Shown piece by piece: positions 11,694-28,300 of a stretch of 38,404 bases of DNA. The DNA is from Phallusia fumigata (taxonomy: Eukaryota > Chordata > Ascidiacea > Phlebobranchia > Ascidiidae), in NCBI GenBank assembly GCA_008931825.1, contig QXVZ01024112.1:1-38404 (forward strand), written 5' to 3'. Under the pieces are notes generated by a model, which was not told the origin of the DNA, searched no databases, and saw only the letters and a program-made list of their open reading frames with translations. Numbering within the stretch: the first letter of the stretch is position 1; each line of letters opens with the position of its first letter. A program made the position numbers and the translations under genes.

Positions 11694-13405
11694 TCAACGA
11701 GCTTGTGAATAAAACCACGATTTTACCTTTTCTCGTACAATGCCTGTCAGTAACGCGTCATCAACTGTGATGTCAATCGGTGACGTCATCAGCTGATCGT
11801 TAATGGCGAGAGTGACGTCACGAGACATGATGAAGCAGGGGCCGTTGCAGTAGGGGGGGAATCTCAAGTTCGGGTAAATTTCGCTGGAAATGCTCCACCG
11901 CCCTTTCCGCTTAACCTGTGATGAGTCAACAATAAAACGCGAAAGATCTCGGTGACTCAGCAAAAATACCCTCGCGTTCCTGATCACTTTGTCCCCACAA
12001 TGCAACACATTTGCAGCCGGTGGATTCGCAAGATAGACACGAGCGATGTGTGACAATGACATAATTGTGTCGTCATCACCCAGTATGACGTAAGCAGGCG
12101 ATCTGCGTGCAACATTCCGATGACATAATTACTAATATTTAACACAGGCGAAGGGAAAACCCCCCAAATGCATAGTGGTGACTCACCTACATGACTCAGC
12201 AAACCATTTAAGTCCCATAGATGATTTGATTGTCAGGTTTTCGTAACTGTCAACAAAATCCCCGACCAACAAATCTTGGTGAGTTTTAAGTTCCGACGTG
12301 AGAGAGCCATTCTGTTGGTCCGGATTATGAATTCCAAGCAAAAAAATCGCTCGAATCTAAATGTTAGGGAATTAAACTGATTCATTTGTTTTAGTGGGTT
12401 TAAAAATCCACAAAAAACATAAAAGTAGGTTTTTGGCCGGATGCCGTGCGAATTATGTGCCTTCGGCTTCTGAAGTAATCAACGTTTCACGAAGTATACA
12501 GATTTGATAAAAGCAGTGGTAACTCTTTTGACTATTGTGGCAGCTTGTTTAGTTGTGCAAGTTATATTGGAGGAAGCGATTTCAACATAAGGTAGGAATA
12601 CACTTAATTTATTTGCTTGTTACTCAAATGTAGTTGTTTCGCCTAGACAACTGCGGCATTATACCAGGTGGTAAAATAAAACTTTGGTATTTTTATGTTA
12701 AGTTTACTTATTCATCTTAAACACATTTGAGCCTTTATACCCTAATGTTTCCATTTTGACATACAAACAGAAAAATTAAAAAAGTTACCCAACTTACTGT
12801 TTTGCTTGAAACGTTGTGAACACTAGCCCATGTATGTCGAATGACGTCACGCTGTTGTGAATGATTTCTGGAACTTTTGATCATTATCAGAAGATCGACA
12901 TCTGTAAAAAAACTGGTTGAATATGAAAACTATAGCAACTTGCGTTCGTCCTTACCCTTGCAGAACCCGTCGGATGGATGCTGCACGTATTCTCTACCCA
13001 CTTTGCTGTTATAATGCTCAGCTGCACTAACTCCACTGTCTGAAAACCCAACCAGCGTTTCTGTCGCCGAATTCGTACTGAAATAAAAGATTAAGCGGCG
13101 TTAACATAGAAATCAACTAAAACATCAATGTCACGTGTTTACCGTGTTAGTTGCTTGGTAACAAACGTAGTTCGGTTTCCATACGAAGATTGAACGCTAT
13201 GTGGCGCAGTTTTAACGCAAAGAAAATTGTCTTTTCTGAAGACGAAATGTTGTAATATTAACACAATTTGAAATGCACGATTGCCAACACAGAAAAATAT
13301 CGTTTAAAATACTCACTCAACCATGAAGACGTAAAATGCGGCGCATATTGACAACAGAAAAAGAACTTTGTTTAAACACTGTGGAACTTTTTTTAACGGT
13401 AACAT
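11694..13405 (-). CDS. Beta-1,3-galactosyl/GlcNAc-transferase-like (GT31), complete
   Basis: Five exons on the minus strand: 13405-13317, 13077-12956, 12901-12798, 12356-12187, 12102-11694 (894 nt, 297 aa). All splices are GT-AG with consistent phase. The product is a type II Golgi-type protein: a short basic N-terminus, then a signal-anchor around residues 12-29 (V-L-F-L-L-S-I-C-A-A-F), a stem, then GT31 motifs in order. These are R-x-x-I-R-x-T-W (about 88-95), F-L-L-G, L-V-G-D-F-V-D-S-Y-E-N-L-T, G-L-K-W-F-x-x-x-C, the metal-binding D-D-D at 171-173, Y-C-x-G-x-x-F-I-M-S-R-D, and V-D-D-x-x-x-T-G at about 275-281 in place of the usual E-D-V-x-x-G. Such enzymes transfer galactose or GlcNAc from UDP-sugar to glycans in the Golgi. 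Substrate cannot be told from sequence. At 297 aa it is slightly short for the family. The gene is tail-to-tail with the FN3 gene. Confidence 0.9.
11708..11713 (+). terminator. AATAAA polyadenylation signal of the FN3 gene
   Basis: The first plus-strand AATAAA after the TGA at 11389-11391 is about 317 nt downstream. It sits opposite the last codons of the minus-strand glycosyltransferase (stop at 11694-11696), so the FN3 mRNA would be antisense to that gene's 3' end. Confidence 0.6.
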
Positions 13406-13420
13406 TTTAAACATTCAAAC

Positions 13421-13430
13421 CTGCAAAAGA
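13421..13430 (-). promoter_or_regulatory. Splice acceptor just upstream of the GT31 start codon
   Basis: On the minus strand TTTTGCAG ends at 13421, 16 nt upstream of the ATG (13405-13403). It could join a non-coding first exon, or accept a spliced leader, which Ciona adds to many mRNAs. No matching upstream exon was identified. Confidence 0.5.
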
Positions 13431-14207
13431 AATTTTTGTTTTTGACATACGCGCGTGTTTAACACAAACCTGACAAAAACCCTAACGTCTTTGGCCACAC
13501 AAGCTGCCCATTACCTCTCAGCACAACGGTTACAAACCTCTCTGCCGATGAGTTGGGTTTTGTTGTGCCGGCAATTATCATGGCGTGCAATTAAACAGCA
13601 CAAATATATGTACGCGTTGACGTGGCCACTTAACTGTATACGTGGGTACCTGTCTCTTCCGATGCCGCATTACAACAAGCATTTGATACTTATGTTCTGC
13701 ACGCAAATATTTGATAGGTACGTGTTGCAGTAAATATTGACGTCACAATGACGTAAATGTTGACATAAATGTGACGTAAACGTTGTCACCGTCGTTGCCA
13801 AGCAACTTCACATCCTCACATAACGCCTGTTGCAATTAGTCTGAACTTATTTCGTTTAGCTACTAAATGCATTTGTCAACATCAACTAAAACCTGACATC
13901 CGCAAACACAACCTAACACCAGCCCTTACCACTTCACGAGCCAGTAAGTTTCGATTCAAATTGCAGCTCATAAATCCTCGAACAATGCGCAGTGTGACGA
14001 CATGAACCTCTTTTGAAGGCCCGCGGCTAAATTGCCTTTTTCATGTTGCTCGAAATCAGGTTTGGTTGCCGAATTATCGCTTTTAGGCCATTTCAAAACA
14101 TCCTGAACCAAGGAAAACTTGCTTGTACTATGACGCAATGAACCCCTACACTATGACGTAATAAACCCCTGCACTGTGACGCAACAATCAAACAATTTGA
14201 AAGAAAC
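13431..14207. other. Spacer between the ANKRD and GT31 genes
   Basis: About 0.8 kb between the 3' end of the ANKRD gene and the GT31 5' end, both on the minus strand; it should contain the GT31 promoter. One TGACGTCA palindrome lies near 13740 with TGACGT half-sites around it. The plus-strand open frame at 13455-13733 has no recognisable family and no supporting splice or poly(A) signals, so I do not call it a gene. Confidence 0.5.
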
Positions 14208-14213
14208 TTTATT
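14208..14213 (-). terminator. AATAAA polyadenylation signal of the ANKRD gene
   Basis: Minus-strand AATAAA about 40 nt after the stop codon at 14254-14256, at the expected place for a very short 3' UTR. Confidence 0.7.
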
Positions 14214-14253
14214 GCGAGTTACACCTTTGGAGAAAATGAGTTGCTATGGTTAC

Positions 14254-20217
<5,964 letters not shown>

Positions 20218-20240
20218 TATAATTTACTCCATGAAACACT
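20218..20240 (-). promoter_or_regulatory. Two-codon upstream ORF before the ANKRD start
   Basis: Directly upstream of the chosen ATG (20217-20215) the minus strand reads ATGGAGTAA, a minimal Met-Glu-stop frame ending about 6 nt before the start codon. If the 5' UTR includes it, it could lower initiation; if the transcript starts or is trans-spliced downstream, it is irrelevant. Confidence 0.4.
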
Positions 20241-21389
20241 CCCATCGGATTCTTTCAGTAAAAAATCCTCTTATCAATTCATTCTTTTGTTAAACTATGT
20301 AAAATGTTGTAAACCAAAATCCTGCAAGTTGAACATTTTAGCATAAAAGGTAAACAACACTTTTCATCGAACATAAATTAAATGGAAGCATATTTCTTGG
20401 ATCTGGTGATACTTTTGTTTGGCACTTACACTAAAATTGTTACGCCTAATTTAAAAAAATACATTTGTTTTTGAGGTAAGCTTTCAAGGACTTTGCTTAG
20501 GTGCACAAGTTGTATGAATGAGCTTGTGTAGGTCACAGATTTGGGTGGAAACCTCCAAATTAATTTTACACCCACACACTGACCCTTAAATGGCCCAATA
20601 CTTAATGGCAGTTTTGGTTTCACATTTTCATTCCAGGACTTAAAAAATATAGCTTTCACAGCAATAGCAATATTTTAGTGTGGATGTGAATTTTGACACA
20701 AGCACAAATTTGGGTGAAACGAAATCCCAAGATTGTTGCAACATGGGGCTGACATATGACTTTAATTATAACCACAATGTCAGCAAACACAACCGAGTTA
20801 CAAAAATCAAACTGATTGGTTTATGAATAACCTAGCTACGAAAACAATAACAGATCTCAAAAAACAAACAATAAACTTGTTCGACTCCCCAATTTGTTAC
20901 CACGAGTAACATACCGCTAAAATCATGACCGATGTTACATTCGCAAACTAAACTGGCTGTAAATTACTAAAATTCGGGTGAGGCGATTTTCTGGATCTGT
21001 AACAAAGTATTCTTCCATATCAAGATTAGTTCGCCAATAATACACAACGATTCGCACAACGTAGTGGTTTTGGGGTTGCATTGGTTTGCGTAAAAAATCC
21101 TCAAGTTTTCATCAATAGTAGAAAAGGTTACCTTTGAAAAAGTTTTAATACCTTAAAAAAGGATTTCAGCCAGATATCTATTTCATTTTTATTGAACAAA
21201 ATTGCCTGTTTTTTTTGTCAAAAAAGTGTTTGCAACATAAACTCATTTGGTACTGCGTTTTATTGTTATTATTATTTTTGTTGAAAAAAATAACCGTCGC
21301 TCTTTTAAAATTTATGTTCACCGTTGTTCAATCCGCCTATTTTAGTGGAGCTTTTTTACCACTTGTTATCAAGGCGAGAATAACAGTAC

Positions 21390-21488
21390 GGTACGTATTG
21401 AGTTGTGCGTACCACGTTTCGGTTCCGAATGGCGTACCGTACCACAGTACCGTACCTTTAAATGTTTTTTTTGCTGCGAACCGTACTG
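21390..21488. repeat. Palindrome-rich repeat with CAGTACGGT ends (uninterrupted copy)
   Basis: A roughly 99-bp element beginning CAGTACGGTACG and ending GCGAACCGTACTG (inverted ends), full of CGTACCGTACC motifs. Internally it reads GAGTTGTGCGTAC across the point where its relative at 31557-31801 carries an insertion. No clear target duplication was found. Confidence 0.65.
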
Positions 21489-21709
21489 ATATCCTTTCCT
21501 GTTCCCTTCACAATAAAGTAGAATTTTTGTTTATTGCCTAACTCCTGAACCTAGGTAAATTTACCTAATCGCTTGCAAAAGAAAAAAACGTGTCGAGCTT
21601 GTTAGAAATTTGCGGGCGATTTCGGTAGCAAACTATCTGTGTTTCGGTTTTCTTCATTCTTTTTTTTTAAATCTCTAATATCAGAACTATGCGCTGGGAC
21701 TGATTAGTT

Positions 21710-21918
21710 CAGTGGTTTCAAACCTTATTTGATGCATTCCCCTATGCTTATTTTGGAACTTTACGTTCCTCTACACTAGACAAGAAGCGATATATAAAGT
21801 AACGTTAAAATGTTTGGAACCACTGGTTTACTTACTACACTTCACATAAATAACTTAATTATAAAGTGGAAATTCCTCTACTTCACTCATGAAATTTCTC
21901 TCGGGATGGGAACCACTG
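21710..21918. mobile_element. hAT-like MITE with 8-bp TSD
   Basis: The left end CAGTGGTTTCAAACC (21710-21724) faces GGGAACCACTG (ending 21918). Flanks are GATTAGTT (21702-21709) and GGTTAGTT (21919-21926), 7 of 8 identical, as expected for a hAT target duplication. Length is 209 bp with no coding sequence. A second GGAACCACTGG occurs internally near 21817, perhaps an older end. Confidence 0.75.
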
Positions 21919-22034
21919 GGTTAGTTGTGTGTAGGTTTTACTGACTACCACTTTTCCAACTATGTTTGTTGAATGCAAAGTTGCTTAATCCGACCCAAAC
22001 AAGTTTAATAAATGGGAATGAGATTTGTGCGAAA

Positions 22035-22040
22035 TTTATT
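22035..22040 (-). terminator. Candidate AATAAA signal of the ETS gene
   Basis: First canonical minus-strand AATAAA after the ETS stop (22391-22393), about 350 nt downstream. Closer variant hexamers exist, so the true 3' end may be nearer. Confidence 0.4.
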
Positions 22041-22390
22041 ACAAACAATACGACCCGGCAGCAATACGAAGAAATACTGAAAATAATAACATTCTCAATT
22101 ACAACAAGCACTCGACAATTTCATCAAAGTAAACATTTGGCAAAGAGCTTTCACTTGAACTCGTGTTGTTTGCCGATAACTTGTTGTTGGGTTTAAAATG
22201 TATTTTGCCAATTGCAATTCCTCAAAGTTGAGGAAAATATATGTGCAAAAACATTCTTATTCAAACCCAGTTAGTTAATTACAACCTTCCATAAAATCAT
22301 GAAACTTGTCACAATTATAAAATAATTGAAACTTTAAAGCATTAGCAAACATTCGGTGATACTGTACAGCTCAAGAATCGCAATTTAGAT

Positions 22391-25300
22391 TTAAGTGTGA
22401 CGTTGCATATTGGAATGTTGGTCTTTGTCACCCTCTTGCGGTCGCTGTACATTCCAGTTGTGTTGCTGCAAGGTGGCGCTGTTTCCGACATGGCCTGTTT
22501 GTGGGGTATCTGATTGTGACGTAACAAGTTGGGGTCTGCGTGGGGAAAATTCCCGCCCCCCAGCAAAGTCGTCCATCGGATACCCCCGACGCATTCTCGG
22601 ATGGGGGTAGTGGTGGGGGTTTGGAGGATATCCCTGGTAACAGTGGGGCCCAGCGGGGTAATGTCGCTGGAAATACATCGATGGGGGGTAAGCCCCGTGA
22701 AAATAGGGATGGCGGGGAAACCCCTGGGGCATAATGGGGTAATGGGGGTTTCTTTCGTGGTGTAGCGATCCGGACATTGAGAAGAGCACTTCCGGTTCAC
22801 ACACGAATTTGTACACGTATCTCTCTCCCGCCACCTGCCGGATACATATGCGAGTCAAGGATGACGTTGCAGAATTTTTATTAGTCAGCAAACCTTTTGC
22901 ATGATTCCTTTCTCATAGTAATAGCGCAACGAGCGGCTCAGCTTGTCATAATTCATCGCTGGTCTGTTCTTTTGCACCCCCCATCTTCGCGCCACCTGCA
23001 CAAACACCGTTCGTAAAAACGTAATTACGTCATCACTGGTGACGTCATACCTCCTCAGGTTCGACGAGTTTGAATTCGAGTCCCCTTCCAGTCCATGCGA
23101 TAACTTGTTGGTTGTTTCCTGGGTCTTCGAGGAGAGAAACGAGAAACTGCCAGAGTTGTAAACTTCCTCTACGCCCATAAGCCCCGCCCCCGTCCCTGCA
23201 CAAAACCGAGCATTGAATAATCTTGAATTATTTTAAGATATAACTGAAAACAATATAATGCAAACATTTCGACAATCGCTGTTGTTACAATGTATTATAT
23301 CAGTGCTCTGCAATCGGTGTGCCGCCAACTTTGAAAGTTTATAACAGTGACATAAGTCAAAAAAGGTAACGGTGCACTGCAGTTTACACAAGCCCCCAAC
23401 AGGTACGTTTTTAATTAAGTTAATCTTAAAGTAGTTGTCTTGCATTCCTAAGTTTTTAATTGAAATCGTGGATCCCAACCTGATTTCAGTCGGTTGCTGC
23501 GGAATTTCAGATTCCACGACGAAAGTTTCTTCCAAGTAGGGGTCGGGTGGTTGTGTTTTAATGTGGGGCATCTGAAACTCCGGTTCGAATCCTGGGGCTG
23601 CACCTGGGTATCCCGGATGTCGGGACCCTACTGGACTTGTGACGTCATCGCACTTTGCCTGTTCGTGACTCTGCAAAGTATCACAGTTGTTCAGAATCTC
23701 CGACGAAAAGATTCGAACCACAAACCTAATACCTTGTCGAATTCGTGTTGTGACGTCACGCCGTAATACGGAACTGATGACGTTGCGTCTGCAAAATGAT
23801 GACGTCATGAATGTTGTAAATGACAGCATTGCAATAGAAACAATATTTACCTTCTTCTTTCGGTTCGGCTTTGATGTGAACAGCAGTGGGCGCCACGGAG
23901 CTGAGTGGAATTTTAAAATTTTCCTGGGGACAAAAAATGGTGAAAATTTTGGCCGAAGTTGGAAGCAGCCAAGCACTTACCTGCTTAATCTGGGTCTGGC
24001 CCGGCACGTTTGGCGCCGAATTCTGACGAATCACAGCTTGGTGAGGGTCACGTGATTTACCTTTGCCTTGATAATACCGTGACGTCATCGGCGAATCGCG
24101 TTCAAGCGAGGCAGATCGAATCACGCTTTGTGACGTCACAGGCCGAACGCGAACTTGAACGTGGAAATCGGCAAAACTATCAGATCGCGGTCGTCCCCTG
24201 AGCAAGAAGTTTGAAATATTTTTTATTGGACCGCGCGATCGATGCTGCCTCTTAAATTCCGACCGGAGCAAGTAAACCAGTCAGGCGTGACGGAACTAAT
24301 GAAAAACTTCCGAAAACAGGCACTTCGAAACGCACTGGAGCATGACGGCTGATACGCGTCACCGCAACAAACACAATGGGCTTTGTGACGACATATATGG
24401 TAGCATTGTGCAACAGAGGAGTGCCATTGTGCGATAACAATCGTGGGCGAAAATTATTCTTCATCTCGTTTTACGCTTGGTTGGGTTTGGATCAGACACA
24501 AGTTTTTAAGAGCGAATTTAGTTTTTTAACCAGAAGTTTGACGATTAAATGTTGAACCGCTAACAACTTTTGTCGAAATCTAATTTTTTTAATCAATCTT
24601 CGTCACAAAATACACGTCATTAATAATGTCATACCTGTTAGCTGATTGGTTGTTTCCCGGTGTCACGTGATTCACAGGGCGGTTCCTGACTAATTGATCT
24701 GTGAAAAAGATTCGAATGTTGTTTTTGCCAACAAACATCATTGTTACGTCGTTTGTCCCGCTTTGTCCTAATTCACACGACAATGAAAACTGATCTTTAC
24801 GAGCAGTAGACACGAAACATTCGGAAATCGTTAAATTATGTTTACGACCCCTCTGGTATCGCGGGAGCGCCGACATTTGTCGAACAAACAAGTTGAAACA
24901 ACAAAAGCCGCTTGCCGGATTTCCAGAAAACTTAGGTTTGCTTGTAATCATTTTACCATGAGCTTCTAAAAATAGTTATATTTGATACAACAACAAACAA
25001 ACTGATAAAATTTGCTCTCGTGTTGATTATTTCGATTCAAAGTCGTTGTCAGAAAATATTTTTCAAAAGATTTTGGATCGCAAAATAAAAAGAAACGCTG
25101 CTTTATGACGTCACAATTACGTTAAACAGTGAAAAAACAATCAAACCTTCTGATTTTTTTCGCATGAAAACGACTCCAGGGGCGGGGGGGCGGAAATTGA
25201 AATCGTCGTGGGTTTTATCCGGGACTTCGTGTGGCTCGGGCTTCTTTACAGGGGTTCGCAGGGTGAAGTTGGGGTGCTGGGGAACCACCGGTGATGGGGA

Positions 25301-28300
25301 GGGAAAGGTGGGTCCGTGCTGGGGCTGGGGGGTCGACGGGACGTTGTCATAGAAACCGTGGGACTCGAAAGCTTCTGGACAACTGGAGTTGCGCAGACGT
25401 TGGTCATAACCATGGCAACCATCGGGGGCTGGGTCGGGTTGGGACCGGGTGGGGTAGTGGGTGAGGGGTGGGGGCTCCGCTTGGGAAGCCCCCTTTCGAT
25501 CGGCAGAGGGGTAAGGGGGTGCAGACATCACCCCACTTCCGTCATAATACATCGATTGTTGGCAGTGAGTTGTCTGGCGTGCGTATGACGTAGGCTGGGT
25601 GACGTCAGATTGTCCGTTGCGATGAACGTCATTGCCAAGTTGATACCACGCGTATACGTCATCGTTGAAAAACACCCCCTCGTTCAAATCCCGATGAAAC
25701 CGCGGGTTGTAAGGCGTTGTGACGTCATAATTGTTTCTTTCTCTGACGTAATCTCCAATTTGAGCGGAGTTCCACGGTTTCGGGTCTGTCCCTCTCACCT
25801 GGGGGTTCGGGTGGGTTCGAGCAAAAGTTGGGGGTTCAACCTGTTTAACCCCTTCATTAAAACCGGGAAATACCCCAGTAATGTCATCTAACGGGTCCAA
25901 GCCAAGTTCGGGCGTCATCAACACTCTTTCGTCATCAGTGGTGACACCAGACGCGTTTCGGCATCGCTGCATGCATTGTTTAGCGCCGCTGGTGGACGAA
26001 GATGGGGATGCAAAATCGGGCGGGAAAAATGACTCGCCGCCACTAGGTGGGGCTTGGTGGGAGAATTCCGGAACTTTCGATTCCTTTGTTGAATTGTTTT
26101 CGAGTGGCACCACTGAAAAAAAAAAAGATTTTCGAACTTGTCTGGAACATTAAAATCCCACCTGTGACGCTACTGACACTGTAATTACTCTACCGGCAAT
26201 GTAAATTAGGTGTTGCCAGTAGTTTGGAATGTTTGATGATTCACCGAATTAACAAGCTTTCAATTTTGCCGAACAAAGTCATAAAGCTTTTTAGCTACTT
26301 TGCGATTTAAATCAAGCCACTGGCAACTTCATGTTTTTAAAACAGAAATTTCAAACATACCAACTGTGCTCATTACACACAACATCTCCTTATTAAATCA
26401 GGAGCAAGAGCGCTAAAAATATAACAGCAATATATTGATTAAAGACTAAATTTAGCTGTAGGTGAAATTCTTTTTGTGCTGACGACAGAACCTGTCCTAA
26501 TATAGGCCCTCTGATTTAACAAATCACACGCTGCCACGTTATCTAAACTTTTGACGTAGCATTCCTCAAACTGCCGACCAACATTAAATGCAAATGACCA
26601 CGCTCCAATCCCGAGCAGTAGCGACCAAAAAAATGCACGACAATTAATAGAAGTTGATTGAAGATAATCCCCCACCGCATTGGATTAAGCTACAGTCAAG
26701 AGCTTTTATATTCTTCCGCATTAGGGAAATAAAATATGATTTTTATTTGACGATTTTATAGGATTTGTTGCGTAATACCGGTTATCCATGTCAACAACGG
26801 CCAATATCTCGTCTCTTCATGAGATTATGCAAATCCGGTCATTATTTGCTTGCCAAGTATTCAATTCAAGAACATTGTATTTAAACAATCCAAATTTTCA
26901 ATGTGTGGAATAGCACTTTAGCCAAAAAAAGGTTTTAAAAAAACTTGTTGTTTTGTCATTTACAAACAGCGCTGTGATGTAACAAACGACTTGGTTTTAA
27001 ATACCAGCAGTGCTCTCTTATTTTTACAGCGAAGACACTAGGAGTACAAACTTGTGTTTGATAATGCAGGTTCTTGCGGGCTTGAAACAAGGTGTAGCGA
27101 TGACTCATGCGTGTGTGTGAGTGCGCACGTGCATGTGTGTGCGTCGTGCACAAACGCACCTTGGCAAACAACACCGTCGACGATTTTGTGAATGAAACAA
27201 CGAAAACAAGGAACTCATTCATAAAAAAAACAGCGCGAGGAGCAGGGAGGAGCAAAGAGGAGGAGCGCGCCTCTCTTTTATTGACTTTGCGTTTTTCTTC
27301 GAAGCGCAAAAGGTTGAAGCGAAGCGAGCGAGGTCCGATGCCAACCACTTCCGTTTCACGTCAATCAAACTTGTCAAAACCCCGAACTCACAACGATTCG
27401 CGCAACCTGCACCGGTACGAGTGAGCGTTGAGGCCAACCTTGCAATGGTCGCGCTGAGCTTGTTACATTACAATCAACGATTCATTGCGCGATTCCAGCA
27501 CTTGTTATTAACACAGTAAACTTACAAGTTCTGCTGTTCATAAGCAACCGACAAATTTGACTTCGCAATGTACAGCGCCAGGCTCTGAGAATGCCTTGGG
27601 GGCAAAGTCAGGTTTAAATTAGATTTTGAAGAGCAAAACAAATGGAGATAACCTTTACAAATCATCCTTTACATTTTCTACAATTCAAACTCATTTTACC
27701 CGGGTTATAATTAAAGTTTTCAAGGGTAGGACCTAACCTGCTGACAACGTTGTTTTGTGTGAAATGTTACAAATCCAAATATTTCTTCCCGCCGTTTGTA
27801 CAAATCGTAGTACTTTAGTTTTATGTGATTACCCGACAAACTTTCGAGCAATCTCAGTGATTCCATCAGCCGAATATTTGCACACAGCCTCGCTTCCTTC
27901 TGCTAAGAGCCTGAAACTTAACACCCCCAAACGGATGTGACCTTTAGTGACCCATAAACACCATTGTGACGTAATGTCGGCAAAATTCATTTCGTCAATT
28001 TTTTTCGAAATAGCGGGCGACATTAGATTTGAAACATTGTTACGTCACCGATGGTTTTTTCGTGGCCGCGAAAACAGGAAAATGAAGCGTTTCGGCAATT
28101 TAAGTTATCCCGTCAATTTCCGACGTCGGAAAATCGACAAAAGTCGCGATTTTTTAAAAACAATTTAAAGGAGAAAGAACTCGGAGAAAAAAAACTTACG
28201 ATTTTCAACTTCAGGGACGAATTGGTCTCCATCTCTTTCGCAACCTGCAACACACAAAGTTGTTTCAAGCATATGTTTGTAGAATGAGTTGATCGCTTAG

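Larger units (their letters stand above)
20241..22034. other. Intergenic DNA between the ANKRD 5' end and the ETS 3' end
   Basis: About 1.8 kb of AT-rich DNA. It should hold the ANKRD promoter; no TATA-like motif stands out. Apart from the two repeats listed separately (21390-21488 and 21710-21918) I see no gene. Open frames at 20426-20659 (minus), 21215-21541 and 21966-22196 (plus) are low-complexity or overlap repeats and have no support. Confidence 0.6.

Noticed and set aside
13455-13733. 92-codon plus-strand frame in the GT31-ANKRD spacer
   Set aside because: No motif, no upstream promoter signal, and it overlaps the expected 5' region of GT31.
23580-23592. GGTTCGAATCC, a tRNA B-box look-alike
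   Set aside because: It is the reverse complement of an ETS coding segment (G-F-E-P) in exon 23670-23480. No A box or cloverleaf is around it. A similar ATTCGAATCC at about 37622 lies in a repeat.
24252-24464. Minus-strand frame of 70 codons upstream of ETS exon 24197-23981
   Set aside because: The acceptor at 24198-24199 cuts it off, and including it would break the phase match with exon 24698-24635.
25164-26153. Several plus-strand frames opposite the large ETS exon, and frames at 22410-22765
   Set aside because: Antisense shadows of ETS exons; Gly/Trp-rich composition mirrors the Pro/Tyr-rich sense protein.
27105-27150. GTGTGTG-rich stretch considered as a CRISPR-like or regulatory array
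   Set aside because: It is a short impure TG microsatellite in an ETS intron, with no spacer/repeat structure.
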